A stretch of DNA of 64,000 bases from an uncultured Alphaproteobacteria bacterium (GTDB lineage: Bacteria; Pseudomonadota; Alphaproteobacteria; Rhodobacterales; Rhodobacteraceae), in the NCBI GenBank assembly GCA_902596985.1, contig CACJWR010000002.1, positions 1 to 64,000 on the forward strand. The letters are read 5' to 3'. The stretch's first letter is position 1; the number at the start of each line of letters is the position of its first letter. Both the position numbers and the translations under genes were made by a program. Below, one piece after another: positions 44,632-53,455 of this stretch. Under the pieces are notes generated by a model that saw nothing but the letters and a program-made list of their open reading frames with translations, searched no databases and had not been told where the DNA came from.

Positions 44632-45423
44632 AAATATGCATAAAACCAAAAATTTTGAAAATGGCGATGACAATTTGCAAGCAACTTTACCAAAATTCTT
44701 TGCATTCAGGCAGGCAATTGATTTGGTTAGATTGGGCCAAGATTATGATGGGGGCTATTTGGTATCTTTGGAAGATTTGAAGCGCTCAGATTTGCTAATA
44801 GGGCTTGGACTTTGTGATGATTGGAGTTTTGAGAAAGATTTTACAATCATTAATGATGTGGAAGTAATGGCTTTCGACGCTTCAACAAATTATCGTTTTT
44901 GGATTAAAAGAGTTATTGTAGAATTTATTAAAAATCCATTTGGGTTTTATGGCTTAAAAAAATTTATTTCCTATAAACGTTTTTTTAACGGACCACGCAA
45001 ACATATAAAAAAATTTGTTGGATTGAATACATTTTCTAGTCAGCATATTACGCTAACAGAGGTGCTAAATGGTACCAAGAAAAAAAATATTTTTTTAAAA
45101 ATTGACGTTGAAGGATCTGAATATCTTTTTTAAACGTCTTAATTAAATATCAGGAAAAAATTTCAGGCTTGGTTATTGAAATGCATAATTGCGATTTGCA
45201 TCTCAATCAAATTAAAGATTTTATAACTAAAACTAATCTAAAATTAGTTCATGTGCACGCGAATAATAATGGCCCTATTCGATTAAGTGACGGCTTACCT
45301 CTAACCCTGGAACTTACCTTTAGCAGATACGCAAAATATGCTACTTTAAATGAGCTACCACACTCTTTAGATCTGCCAAATGATAAAAATAAACCGGAAA
45401 TCTTTCTTTCAATAGAGTCTTAG
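44612..45423 (+). pseudogene. FkbM-family methyltransferase, single-base frameshift
   Basis: Two frames together read as one FkbM-type methyltransferase. The first (44612-45133) has DYDGGYLVSLEDL, LLIGLGLCDDWSFEKDF and ends in LKIDVEGSEYLF before a TAA. The second (open from about 45132) continues LNVLIKYQEKISGLVIEMHN. The break is at a run of six T (45126-45131): a seventh T would restore the frame. So this is a recent mutation, a sequencing/assembly error, or slippage. Start may be ATG 44612, overlapping wecC, or ATG 44636. It would O-methylate a sugar of the repeat. Confidence 0.85.
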
Positions 45424-45590
45424 CGTAAGTTGCGGAAACAATTAAACATATAACAGCAGTTTGGTATACTTATTGATGTAGATATATGTTATCTAATAAT
45501 GGTAGAGATACTTTGTTTTGTTAACAAATTCTTTCTCTTTGTCGCTATGATGTTTGGGAAAATGTTGGTTACGAAAGAAAAGGGAGTTTG
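45424..45590 (+). other. gap upstream of the amidotransferase gene
   Basis: AT-rich, no gene seen. It ends with a good Shine-Dalgarno (AGGGAG) for the next ATG. A promoter is possible but no convincing -35/-10 pair was found. Confidence 0.3.
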
Positions 45591-46745
45591 ATGCTTTGCG
45601 AACAAGATACTAATTCGGATTTTAAGCGGTGTTCAAATTGCGTGATGGATACGTCTGACTCAGCTATAAAATTCGATCACAATGATGTATGTGATCACTG
45701 CCATGATTTTAAAGATAAAATTGAACCTAACTGGTTTCCAAACGAGGTTGGGAAGCAAAAGCTTGAACTTTTGGTAGAGAACATCAAGAAGGCAGGTAGG
45801 AATAAAGAGTTTGACTGTATTTTAGGTATTAGTGGGGGACTGGACAGCTCTTTCATGCTCCATATTCTAGTCACAGAGTTTGGTCTTAGACCTCTTGTAT
45901 TTCATGTTGATGGTGGATGGAACTCTGAGTTGGCTGTTTCAAATATTCAAAATCTGGTGGATAATTTGGGGTTAGATTTATTCACCGAAGTTATTGACTG
46001 GGAGGACATGCGTGACTTTCAGCTCGCTTGGTTTAAGTCCGGACTGCCCCTTTTGGATGTGCCTCAAGACCACGCTTTTGTTGCAACATTGTATAAATTT
46101 GCAGCGAAATATAACATAAATTATATAATAAATGGAGGAAATATCTCTACAGAATGCGTAAGAAACCCATTAGAATGGTTTTATTATGGAACTGACATGT
46201 TTTTGATCAATGATATTATAAAACGTTACTGTACTAGGCCACTTAAAAACTATCCATTTAGCTCCATCTTTTATCATAAAATTTACTTGCCATATATTAG
46301 GAAAATTAAAGTTATTAAACCCCTCAACCTGATAGAATATAATAAAAAAATTGCAATAAAAACGCTCATTGATAAATACGGCTGGACCTCTTACTCTCAA
46401 AAGCATTTTGAGAGCCGATTTACAAAGTTCTATGAAGGTTTTTGGCTTCCCACTCGGTTTGGCTTTGATACAAGGAAGGTACAGTTTTCTTCTCTTATAT
46501 TAACTGGCCAGATGACCCGCAATGAGGCTCTCAGATTACTAGAAATTCCATCTTATGATAAAGAAACCATTCATGATGAATTTTCATATATTGCAAAAAA
46601 GCTAGATATTTCAGAAGACCAACTTTGGAAATATCATTCTATGCCAAAAAAAACATATAGGGATTTTCGTAATATTGCAGCAGTTTTTGATTTGGGCGCA
46701 AAAATTTTAAAAAAAATTGGTGTCGAGACTTCAATTAAAAGGTAG
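45591..46745 (+). CDS. N-acetyl sugar amidotransferase (WbpG/PseA family)
   Basis: A 384-residue protein. The N-terminal zinc-type motif has CSNCVMDTSDSAIKF and CDHCHDF; the PP-loop that binds ATP reads GISGGLDSSFMLHIL (about residue 88), and there are later Cys/His residues. This family uses ammonia from a HisH/HisF pair to amidate or amidinate a sugar carboxyl or N-acetyl group. The two following genes are exactly that pair. With WecB/WecC in the locus, an amidated or amidinated mannosaminuronic acid derivative is a reasonable product. The ATG at 45591 has AGGGAG; the TTG before it is too close. Confidence 0.9.
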   Translation: MLCEQDTNSDFKRCSNCVMDTSDSAIKFDHNDVCDHCHDFKDKIEPNWFPNEVGKQKLELLVENIKKAGRNKEFDCILGISGGLDSSFMLHILVTEFGLRPLVFHVDGGWNSELAVSNIQNLVDNLGLDLFTEVIDWEDMRDFQLAWFKSGLPLLDVPQDHAFVATLYKFAAKYNINYIINGGNISTECVRNPLEWFYYGTDMFLINDIIKRYCTRPLKNYPFSSIFYHKIYLPYIRKIKVIKPLNLIEYNKKIAIKTLIDKYGWTSYSQKHFESRFTKFYEGFWLPTRFGFDTRKVQFSSLILTGQMTRNEALRLLEIPSYDKETIHDEFSYIAKKLDISEDQLWKYHSMPKKTYRDFRNIAAVFDLGAKILKKIGVETSIKR

Positions 46746-46750
46746 TTGTC

Positions 46751-47368
46751 GTGCTTTGTATCATTGATTACGGATCTGGAAATATCTCTGCAATTTCGAA
46801 TATTTGCCAGCGAGAGAAGATTAAATATTTTGTGTCATCAAATTACCAAGACTTCAAAAGCGCTACGAAGTTTCTTCTTCCAGGGGTCGGAGCTTTTGAC
46901 CCTACAATGAGAATACTTAATTCATCAGGAATAATGCAGGCACTGCAGGAGAATGTAATAGTTCAAAATAAACCTATACTTGGAATTTGTATAGGAATGC
47001 ATTTACTTGCAGATTATAGTGAGGAAGGTTCATCTGATGGTCTGGGATGGATATCTGGTAGTATAAAAAAAATCGGAAGAAGCTCTGAAAATCACTCAAA
47101 TATTTTACCTCATATGGGATGGAATGAAATTGAATCTGACTGTCGTGAGCCTCTGTTAAAAGATATTAATTTGAAAAAGGGTTTTTATTTTTTGCACTCT
47201 TATTATTTCGATGCACACGCAACTAATGAAGTGATTGCAAGAGTAAACTATGGTTTGACTATGCCATGTATAGTTAGAAAAAATAATATAATAGGTGCTC
47301 AGTTTCATCCTGAAAAAAGTCACTCAAACGGTGTCCAGTTTATCAAAAACTTTGTAGAATTAGCATAA
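46751..47368 (+). CDS. hisH: HisH-like glutamine amidotransferase subunit
   Basis: A 205-residue class I glutaminase. The nucleophile Cys is in LGICIGMHLLAD and the His-Glu pair in GAQFHPEKSH. It releases ammonia from glutamine for its HisF partner. GTG start. Given its place between the amidotransferase and HisF-like genes and away from other his genes, it is likely dedicated to sugar amidation, not to histidine synthesis. Confidence 0.9.
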   Translation: MLCIIDYGSGNISAISNICQREKIKYFVSSNYQDFKSATKFLLPGVGAFDPTMRILNSSGIMQALQENVIVQNKPILGICIGMHLLADYSEEGSSDGLGWISGSIKKIGRSSENHSNILPHMGWNEIESDCREPLLKDINLKKGFYFLHSYYFDAHATNEVIARVNYGLTMPCIVRKNNIIGAQFHPEKSHSNGVQFIKNFVELA

Positions 47369-48117
47369 TGCTAAGATCTAGAATTTTTCCAACTTTACTC
47401 ATAAGAGATGGTGGTTTGATAAAAACGCAAAAATTTGCCAATGAAAAATATGTTGGTGATCCGATTAATGCCATAAAAATTTTTAACGAAAAAGAAGTTG
47501 ACGAACTAGCATTATTTGACATTGATGCAACTCGGTTTGGTAAGCCTCCTGATTTAAAATTACTTGAGAAGATAGCTACAGAAAGCAGAATGCCTTTATG
47601 TTACGGAGGTGGAGTTCGAGATGCAGAAACTGCTGCGAAAATTGTATCGATTGGATATGAAAAAATTTCTATCAGCCATGCTGCTATTAAGCGACCTAAC
47701 TTAATTGAAGAAATGGCATCCCGTATCGGTAGACAGAGTGTTGTGGTCACACTAGACGTTAGGAAGACCAACTTCTTCGGAAAATATGCATTATATTCGC
47801 AGAATGCAACTCTAAAGCATTCAATTAACCCACTGCAATTTGCACAAGAATGTGTGAGATTAGGTGCGGGAGAGATTATAATTAATTCAATAGATCGAGA
47901 GGGAACAAGGCAAGGGTTTGATACCGATATTATAAGGTATTTTCGCCCTAGTATCGAATGTCCTTTTAGTATTATTGGAGGTGCCAGATCAATAACTGAC
48001 ATAGAGCAACTAGTTGCTGAGTTTTCACCAATTGGAATTGGAGTTGGGACAATTTTTGTTATGAAGGGTAAATACAGAGCAGTATTGATAAGCTATGATC
48101 GCCCATTTAATGTTTAA
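47368..48117 (+). CDS. hisF: HisF-like cyclase subunit
   Basis: A 249-residue TIM-barrel protein. It opens with RSRIFPTLLIRDGGLIKTQKF and has LFDIDATRFGKPP, CYGGGVRD, TLDVRKTNF, and IGGARSITDIEQL, matching HisF with changes near the substrate sites compared with histidine enzymes as I remember them (for instance LLIRDG in place of LDVKDG). With HisH it would feed ammonia to the amidotransferase. It overlaps hisH by one base. Confidence 0.9.
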   Translation: MLRSRIFPTLLIRDGGLIKTQKFANEKYVGDPINAIKIFNEKEVDELALFDIDATRFGKPPDLKLLEKIATESRMPLCYGGGVRDAETAAKIVSIGYEKISISHAAIKRPNLIEEMASRIGRQSVVVTLDVRKTNFFGKYALYSQNATLKHSINPLQFAQECVRLGAGEIIINSIDREGTRQGFDTDIIRYFRPSIECPFSIIGGARSITDIEQLVAEFSPIGIGVGTIFVMKGKYRAVLISYDRPFNV

Positions 48118-48152
48118 AAGTGACATATTCCAATTAATTTTTTCCTTTGAAT

Positions 48153-48326
48153 ATGATTGTTTTACCCGTAGATAAAGATTATACATTTTTAAAACCAATT
48201 TCTAGTCGAGATGCCGATTATCTTGACTTAAAAACAAGGCTATGTTCGGTTTATGCCTATTATTTGATGAGTGGGTTGATATCTATAAATGAGGTTTGGA
48301 ATGCGGCAGTTAATACAGAATCTTAA
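48153..48326 (+). CDS. 57-codon ORF ahead of the bidomain oxidoreductase
   Basis: An open frame just below the ORF-track limit, filling most of the 171-bp gap and overlapping the next gene's start. The peptide (MIVLPVDKDYTFLKPIS...) looks coding-like but I cannot assign it, and no ribosome site is visible. It could be a small protein, the decayed end of a lost gene, or chance. Confidence 0.3.
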   Translation: MIVLPVDKDYTFLKPISSRDADYLDLKTRLCSVYAYYLMSGLISINEVWNAAVNTES

Positions 48327-50421
48327 AGACGGTAGTACAACTTTAGTGGAAGCTCCAACGCCAGGAACGGTAGACGGTCACATACTCATCGACACCTCAA
48401 TATCATTGATCTCAACTGGTACAGAACGGATGCTGGTGAATTTTGGTAAGTCTAGCCTCATTGCAAAAGCAAGATCACAGCCAGAAAAAGTCATGCAAGT
48501 TATTGAAAAGGTTAAAACCGAAGGAGTATTTACAACATTCGATGCAGTTCGTTCAAAGTTAGAGCTTCCTATCCCACTCGGCTATTGTAATGTTGGACGG
48601 GTTAGAGTTTCAAAGGCTAAAGGCTTTAGCTCAGAAGACCGGGTTGTTTCAAATGGTCCGCATGCAGACGTTGTAAGTGTGCCTAAACATCTTGCAGCAC
48701 GCATCCCTCTTAACGTCAGTGATGAAGAAGCAAGTTTTACTGTTGTCGCTAGTATAGGCTTGCAAGGACTTCGATTAGCAAAACCTACTTTAGGAGAAAT
48801 GTTTGTTGTAACTGGTGTAGGTTTAATTGGTCTTTTAACTGTTCAATTATTACGAGCGCATGGTTGCAGCGTTTTGGCTATTGACTTCGATTCAAAAAAG
48901 CTTGAATTGGCCCGCTCTTTCGGAGCTGAGATATGTAACCCCAAAGATGGACAAGATCCGATTGCTGCTAGCTTGAAATTTAGTCGCGGACGTGGTGTTG
49001 ATGGTGTTATTGTAACAGCTGCAACAAAATCAGATGAACCGATAACACATGCTGCAAAAATGTGTCGCACGCGAGGTCGAATTATTTTGGTTGGGGTGGC
49101 CGGATTAAACCTTAAAAGAAGTGATTTTTATGAAAAAGAACTTAGTTTTCAAGTATCGTGCTCATATGGGCCGGGTAGGTATGATCCTGTCTACGAATCT
49201 GGAGGTGTTGACTATCCAATAGGATATGTACGTTGGACGGAGCAACGTAATTTTGAAGCGGTTTTAGATATGATGGCGTCCAAAACAATCGATGTATCTC
49301 CCTTAATAAGTCACCGTGTTCCCTTTTTCGAAAGCCCCAAAGCTTATGATATATTATCAACGGATAATAATGCTCTTGGGATTTTATTAGAGTATCCTCA
49401 TAAAGCTGAGAAGCGGCATCAAGATCATATAGCTTTAAAGACAACAGCTATTTCTCAGTGTCGCGAGGTCACAGTTGGCATAATTGGTGCAGGAAATTAT
49501 GCCTCACGTTTTCTTATCCCAGCCTTTAAAAACTCTGGTGCCAAATTACATACCATTGCATCTACCGGTGGTTTAAGCGCAGCTCTGCACGGCAGAAAAC
49601 AAGGCTTTTCATTCGCAACGTCAAATATTGAACAAATAATCTCAAACAAAGAAATTAATGCCGTAGGCATTGCCACACGACACGACAGCCACGCTCAACT
49701 AACCATTGATGCACTGAATGGAGGCAAACATGTTTTCGTGGAGAAACCCCTTGCTTTAAATCTAGGTGAGCTTGAGCGAATCCAAAAAGCATTCGCGAAA
49801 AGTGATCGATGTTTAATGGTTGGATTCAATCGTCGTTTTTCGCCACATATAAAGATAATGAAAAAATTATTAGAAAGTAATTTGGCTCCAAAAAGTTTTA
49901 TTATGCTAATGAACTCAGGGTATATACCCAGTGAGCATTGGACGCATGATCCAAAGATTGGAGGTGGCAGGATTATTGGTGAAGCTTGCCATCACATTGA
50001 TCTAATGCGCTTTCTAGCAGGCCATCCTATATGTTCTTTACAAGCAAGACGAATGGGACATTCAGATGGCGAAAGTTTGGTAGATGACAAAGCATCCATC
50101 ACTTTGGGGTTTGAAGACGGATCATTTGGCACGATTCATTATTTTTCGAATGGCGGGCCTTCGTTTCCAAAAGAACGAATAGAGGTTTTTGCTGGTGGAG
50201 GAAACTTAATACTTAATAACTTCTTAAAATTAGAGGGTTATAATTGGCCTGGATTTAGAAAAAAAAACTTATGGCGACAAGATAAAGGGCAAAGCAATTG
50301 TGTGAAGGCTTTCCTTCATGCGATCGAAAAAGGTGACGAGACTCCTATTCCCCCGGCAGAGTTGTTTGAGGTTGCAAAAACTGCTATTGATGTAGCAGCG
50401 ATTTTACAAAATCAGAAATGA
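48301..50421 (+). CDS. bidomain oxidoreductase: MDR dehydrogenase + Gfo/Idh/MocA
   Basis: A 706-residue fusion. Residues about 1-350 form a zinc-alcohol-dehydrogenase-like domain with VTGVGLIGLLTVQLLRA for NAD; residues about 375-706 form a Gfo/Idh/MocA domain with GIIGAGNYASRFLI, HVFVEKPLAL and GEACHHIDLMRFL. Such fusions recur in polysaccharide loci next to heparinase II/III genes, as here. They probably oxidise/reduce or invert a sugar, but the substrate is not established to my knowledge. The ATG at 48301 has GAGG six bases upstream and is preferred over the ATG at 48289. Confidence 0.87.
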   Translation: MRQLIQNLKDGSTTLVEAPTPGTVDGHILIDTSISLISTGTERMLVNFGKSSLIAKARSQPEKVMQVIEKVKTEGVFTTFDAVRSKLELPIPLGYCNVGRVRVSKAKGFSSEDRVVSNGPHADVVSVPKHLAARIPLNVSDEEASFTVVASIGLQGLRLAKPTLGEMFVVTGVGLIGLLTVQLLRAHGCSVLAIDFDSKKLELARSFGAEICNPKDGQDPIAASLKFSRGRGVDGVIVTAATKSDEPITHAAKMCRTRGRIILVGVAGLNLKRSDFYEKELSFQVSCSYGPGRYDPVYESGGVDYPIGYVRWTEQRNFEAVLDMMASKTIDVSPLISHRVPFFESPKAYDILSTDNNALGILLEYPHKAEKRHQDHIALKTTAISQCREVTVGIIGAGNYASRFLIPAFKNSGAKLHTIASTGGLSAALHGRKQGFSFATSNIEQIISNKEINAVGIATRHDSHAQLTIDALNGGKHVFVEKPLALNLGELERIQKAFAKSDRCLMVGFNRRFSPHIKIMKKLLESNLAPKSFIMLMNSGYIPSEHWTHDPKIGGGRIIGEACHHIDLMRFLAGHPICSLQARRMGHSDGESLVDDKASITLGFEDGSFGTIHYFSNGGPSFPKERIEVFAGGGNLILNNFLKLEGYNWPGFRKKNLWRQDKGQSNCVKAFLHAIEKGDETPIPPAELFEVAKTAIDVAAILQNQK

Positions 50422-52226
50422 ATTTTAAAAAGTTATTTCGTACATATAGCCGACTCGGTACCCTAAATGTTTTAAGAGTTTTTTTATACCGAGTTACTTT
50501 AAAGATGAATATGCACCCAGTGCAGCGAATAGCCGCTCCCATTGCAAAAGGACCATTTTATCGATATTTCTTAACTAAAAGCAGATCGCCTAAACCAAAC
50601 AGTGCGTGGAGAAATAACTTGGTTTTCTTTGGTAGAGTTGCCGGGCGGATTCCAGAGAAACCTGTAAATTGGTTTCTAAATTCTTTCAATAGGAAGGCAA
50701 AGCCTACCAAAACAGAAGATTGGTGGAAAATTTCAGACTTTTCATCAGGAGATATTAAAGGTGTTTGGGAAATATCTCGTTTTGATTGGGTTATTGCTTG
50801 GGCTACTGAGGGCGCAAACGGTGATTCTACGTTTATAGATAGGTTGAATATCTGGATAGATGATTGGGCAACTCAGAATGTGCCATATAAAGGCACGAAT
50901 TGGAAGTGTGGTCAAGAGGCATCGATAAGAGTAATACACCTGGTTACTGCAGCTTGGGTATTAAGGCAAGATAAAAGTCCTGAACAAGGATTAATTTGCT
51001 TAATCCAAACACATTTGCAAAGGATAATTCCAACAATATCCTATGCAATAGGGCAGCAAAATAATCATGGTACTACAGAGGCAGCTGCATTATTCATAGG
51101 AGGTATATTCCTTGAAGACTATGATGAGCGCGCTAGCTTTTGGGAACAGACAGGAAGGAAGTGGCTTGAGGACCGGGCGTCGAGTTTAATAGCTGTAGAT
51201 GGGAGTTTCAGTCAATATTCTGTAAATTATCACAGGTTTATGCTTGATACCTATTCAATAGCTGAAGCCTGGCGCAGGCACAGAAAGGCTCCTGAGTTTT
51301 CTTCATCTCTAAAAAAGCGCTTAGCCGCAGCCGCTTACTGGCTTTTTACTATTGTTGACCCGATATCAGGCGATGCACCAAATTTAGGTGCCAACGATGG
51401 TGCAAGGCTTATTCCTTTAACTGCATGCGACTATCGTGATTTTCGGCCCTCAGTACAACTTGCATTAGCCCTTTTTAATAATGCCAGTGCCTTTCCTGAT
51501 AGTAAGCATGCAAAAACACTTTTAAAGTGGCTCGGAGTGACTCAAGGTGCTTTACAGTTAAAACCTAAAAGTAAAAATTTTAGTTGTGGTGGCTACCATG
51601 TAATGAGATTAAATAATTCGATGGCCGTTATGCGCTACCCTCAGTATAAGTTCCGGCCCAGTCATGCAGATGCATTGCATGTAGATTTCTGGCTGGGAGG
51701 CATGAATATTCTGCGCGATGCTGGTACCTTTAGTTATAATGATAATTATACAGAGTGGTTTGCGGGAACATCGGCTCACAATACAATCGAATTCGATGGA
51801 CGTGATCAAATGCCTAGAATCGGACGTTTTTTGTTTGGAGATTGGTTGCAATCTTCCAATGTAAATGCTCTAAATGATGATGTTGGTTTTTTATCATCAT
51901 CAGCTGCGTATAAAGACTATTTAGGTGCTTGCCACAGTAGAGAGCTGACTTTAGAAAAAAATAGTGTTACCTGTACAGATAATTTGAATGGAAATTTCAA
52001 GGAAGCTTGTTTAAGATGGCGGTTGGCACCTATTGAATGGCGTTTTTCGGGAAATATCCTTTATAGCAACAAATGCTCAATTGAAATTCAATCAAACGGG
52101 CTATCAGTTACTCCTCAGTTAAAGCAAACGATGGAGTCCCGGTATTATTTAGAATTTAAATATATACCCGAGCTTTCGGTCATTGTAAAAGAAGCTTCGA
52201 CTATTAAAACCTTCATTAAGTTTTAA
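50418..52226 (+). CDS. heparinase II/III-like protein
   Basis: A 602-residue protein with an N-terminal alpha/alpha-toroid domain (GQQNNHGTTEAAALFIGG, SQYSVNYHRFMLD) and a C-terminal beta-sandwich domain that starts near residue 390 with SHADALHVDFWLGGMNILRD. This fold is that of lyases for uronic-acid polymers. No signal peptide is seen, and family members next to bidomain oxidoreductases are thought to act with them in polysaccharide synthesis rather than degradation; that point is inference. It is coupled by ATGA to the preceding gene. Confidence 0.87.
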   Translation: MNFKKLFRTYSRLGTLNVLRVFLYRVTLKMNMHPVQRIAAPIAKGPFYRYFLTKSRSPKPNSAWRNNLVFFGRVAGRIPEKPVNWFLNSFNRKAKPTKTEDWWKISDFSSGDIKGVWEISRFDWVIAWATEGANGDSTFIDRLNIWIDDWATQNVPYKGTNWKCGQEASIRVIHLVTAAWVLRQDKSPEQGLICLIQTHLQRIIPTISYAIGQQNNHGTTEAAALFIGGIFLEDYDERASFWEQTGRKWLEDRASSLIAVDGSFSQYSVNYHRFMLDTYSIAEAWRRHRKAPEFSSSLKKRLAAAAYWLFTIVDPISGDAPNLGANDGARLIPLTACDYRDFRPSVQLALALFNNASAFPDSKHAKTLLKWLGVTQGALQLKPKSKNFSCGGYHVMRLNNSMAVMRYPQYKFRPSHADALHVDFWLGGMNILRDAGTFSYNDNYTEWFAGTSAHNTIEFDGRDQMPRIGRFLFGDWLQSSNVNALNDDVGFLSSSAAYKDYLGACHSRELTLEKNSVTCTDNLNGNFKEACLRWRLAPIEWRFSGNILYSNKCSIEIQSNGLSVTPQLKQTMESRYYLEFKYIPELSVIVKEASTIKTFIKF

Positions 52227-52228
52227 AT

Positions 52229-53437
52229 ATGCATGTTTTATATTTTCATCAACATTTTTCCACCCCAGAGGGTTCTACTGGTACTCGGTCCTATGAGATG
52301 TCTAAAGCACTTATTGATAAAGATTGTAAAGTCACTATCGTTTGTGGCGCATTTGATAGGGGTGTAACAGGATTAACAAACCAATTTCATTTTGGAGTAC
52401 GCAGAGGAACTGTTGATGGAATTGAAGTCATTGAGCTTTCTATCCCTTATGGTAATAAAGTATCATTTGGCAATCGAATAATTTTGTTCTTAAAGTATGC
52501 CCTGTGGAGTTGTTGGTTTGCACTTACTGAGCGCTACGATGTTGTTGTGGCTACTTCAACGCCACTAACCGTCGCTATTCCAGGAATAATTGCCAAATTG
52601 TTTCGAAGAAAAAAGTTTATTTTTGAGGTAAGAGACCTTTGGCCCGAATTACCTAGGGCAATGGGAATAATTCGCAACAGACAGCTACTGTATTTATTGA
52701 AAGCATTTGAACGTACCGCTTATTTTTTTGCTGATAGAATAATAGCACTTTCTCCTGGAATGGTTGATGGGATACTTAAAGAGGGAGTCAATCAAAATAA
52801 GATAACTCAAGTACCTAATGGAAGTGATGTTGCGCTATTTTCGAAAAAGTCTAAATTTTGGCGACCAGAAAATGTTTCAGAGGAAGATCTTTTATTGATA
52901 TTCTCAGGCACTCATGGTGCTGCTAATGGATTAAATTCAGTCATAGAGGTGGCAAAAATATTAGTTGATAAGGATGTTCAATCGATTAAGTTCGTATTAG
53001 TGGGGGATGGTAGCGAAAAGCGTACGTTACAAAAAAAGACACTAGAGAGCAAACTAGATAATATCATTTTTTTGCCACCATTACCAAAAAATCAACTTGT
53101 CACTTTATTGCGTAGCGCAGACCTTGGGATGCAAATCCTTTCTAATATTCCTGAGTTTTATTATGGTACTTCACCAAATAAATTTTTTGATTACTTAGCC
53201 GCTGGGTTACCAGTTTTGGTCAATCATCCTGGGTGGGTTGCCGATATAATAACCGAACATAAATGTGGAATTTGCGTATCACCAGATGACTATTGTAGTT
53301 TTGCGGCTAACTTAATTGAAATCCATGACAAAAGAAAAAAACTCGTAAGTATGTCCAAGAATTCATTCACATTGGCTAACAGTAAATTTAATCGCAAATA
53401 CCTTGCAGAATTGTGGATTAATTGCGTTTTAGGGTAA
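52229..53437 (+). CDS. GT4-family glycosyltransferase (WbuB-like)
   Basis: A 402-residue GT-B enzyme. The N-terminal segment FHQHFSTPEGSTGTRSYEMSKAL and FEVRDLWPELPRAMGII match the WbuB/WcaI type. The C-terminal donor site has the segment YYGTSPNKFFDYLAAGLPVLV, with the Glu-x7-Glu position altered. It starts 2 bases after the heparinase-like gene and should add one sugar of the repeat on the cytoplasmic face. Confidence 0.9.
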   Translation: MHVLYFHQHFSTPEGSTGTRSYEMSKALIDKDCKVTIVCGAFDRGVTGLTNQFHFGVRRGTVDGIEVIELSIPYGNKVSFGNRIILFLKYALWSCWFALTERYDVVVATSTPLTVAIPGIIAKLFRRKKFIFEVRDLWPELPRAMGIIRNRQLLYLLKAFERTAYFFADRIIALSPGMVDGILKEGVNQNKITQVPNGSDVALFSKKSKFWRPENVSEEDLLLIFSGTHGAANGLNSVIEVAKILVDKDVQSIKFVLVGDGSEKRTLQKKTLESKLDNIIFLPPLPKNQLVTLLRSADLGMQILSNIPEFYYGTSPNKFFDYLAAGLPVLVNHPGWVADIITEHKCGICVSPDDYCSFAANLIEIHDKRKKLVSMSKNSFTLANSKFNRKYLAELWINCVLG

Positions 53438-53455
53438 CATAAGTCTGAGGAGTGT

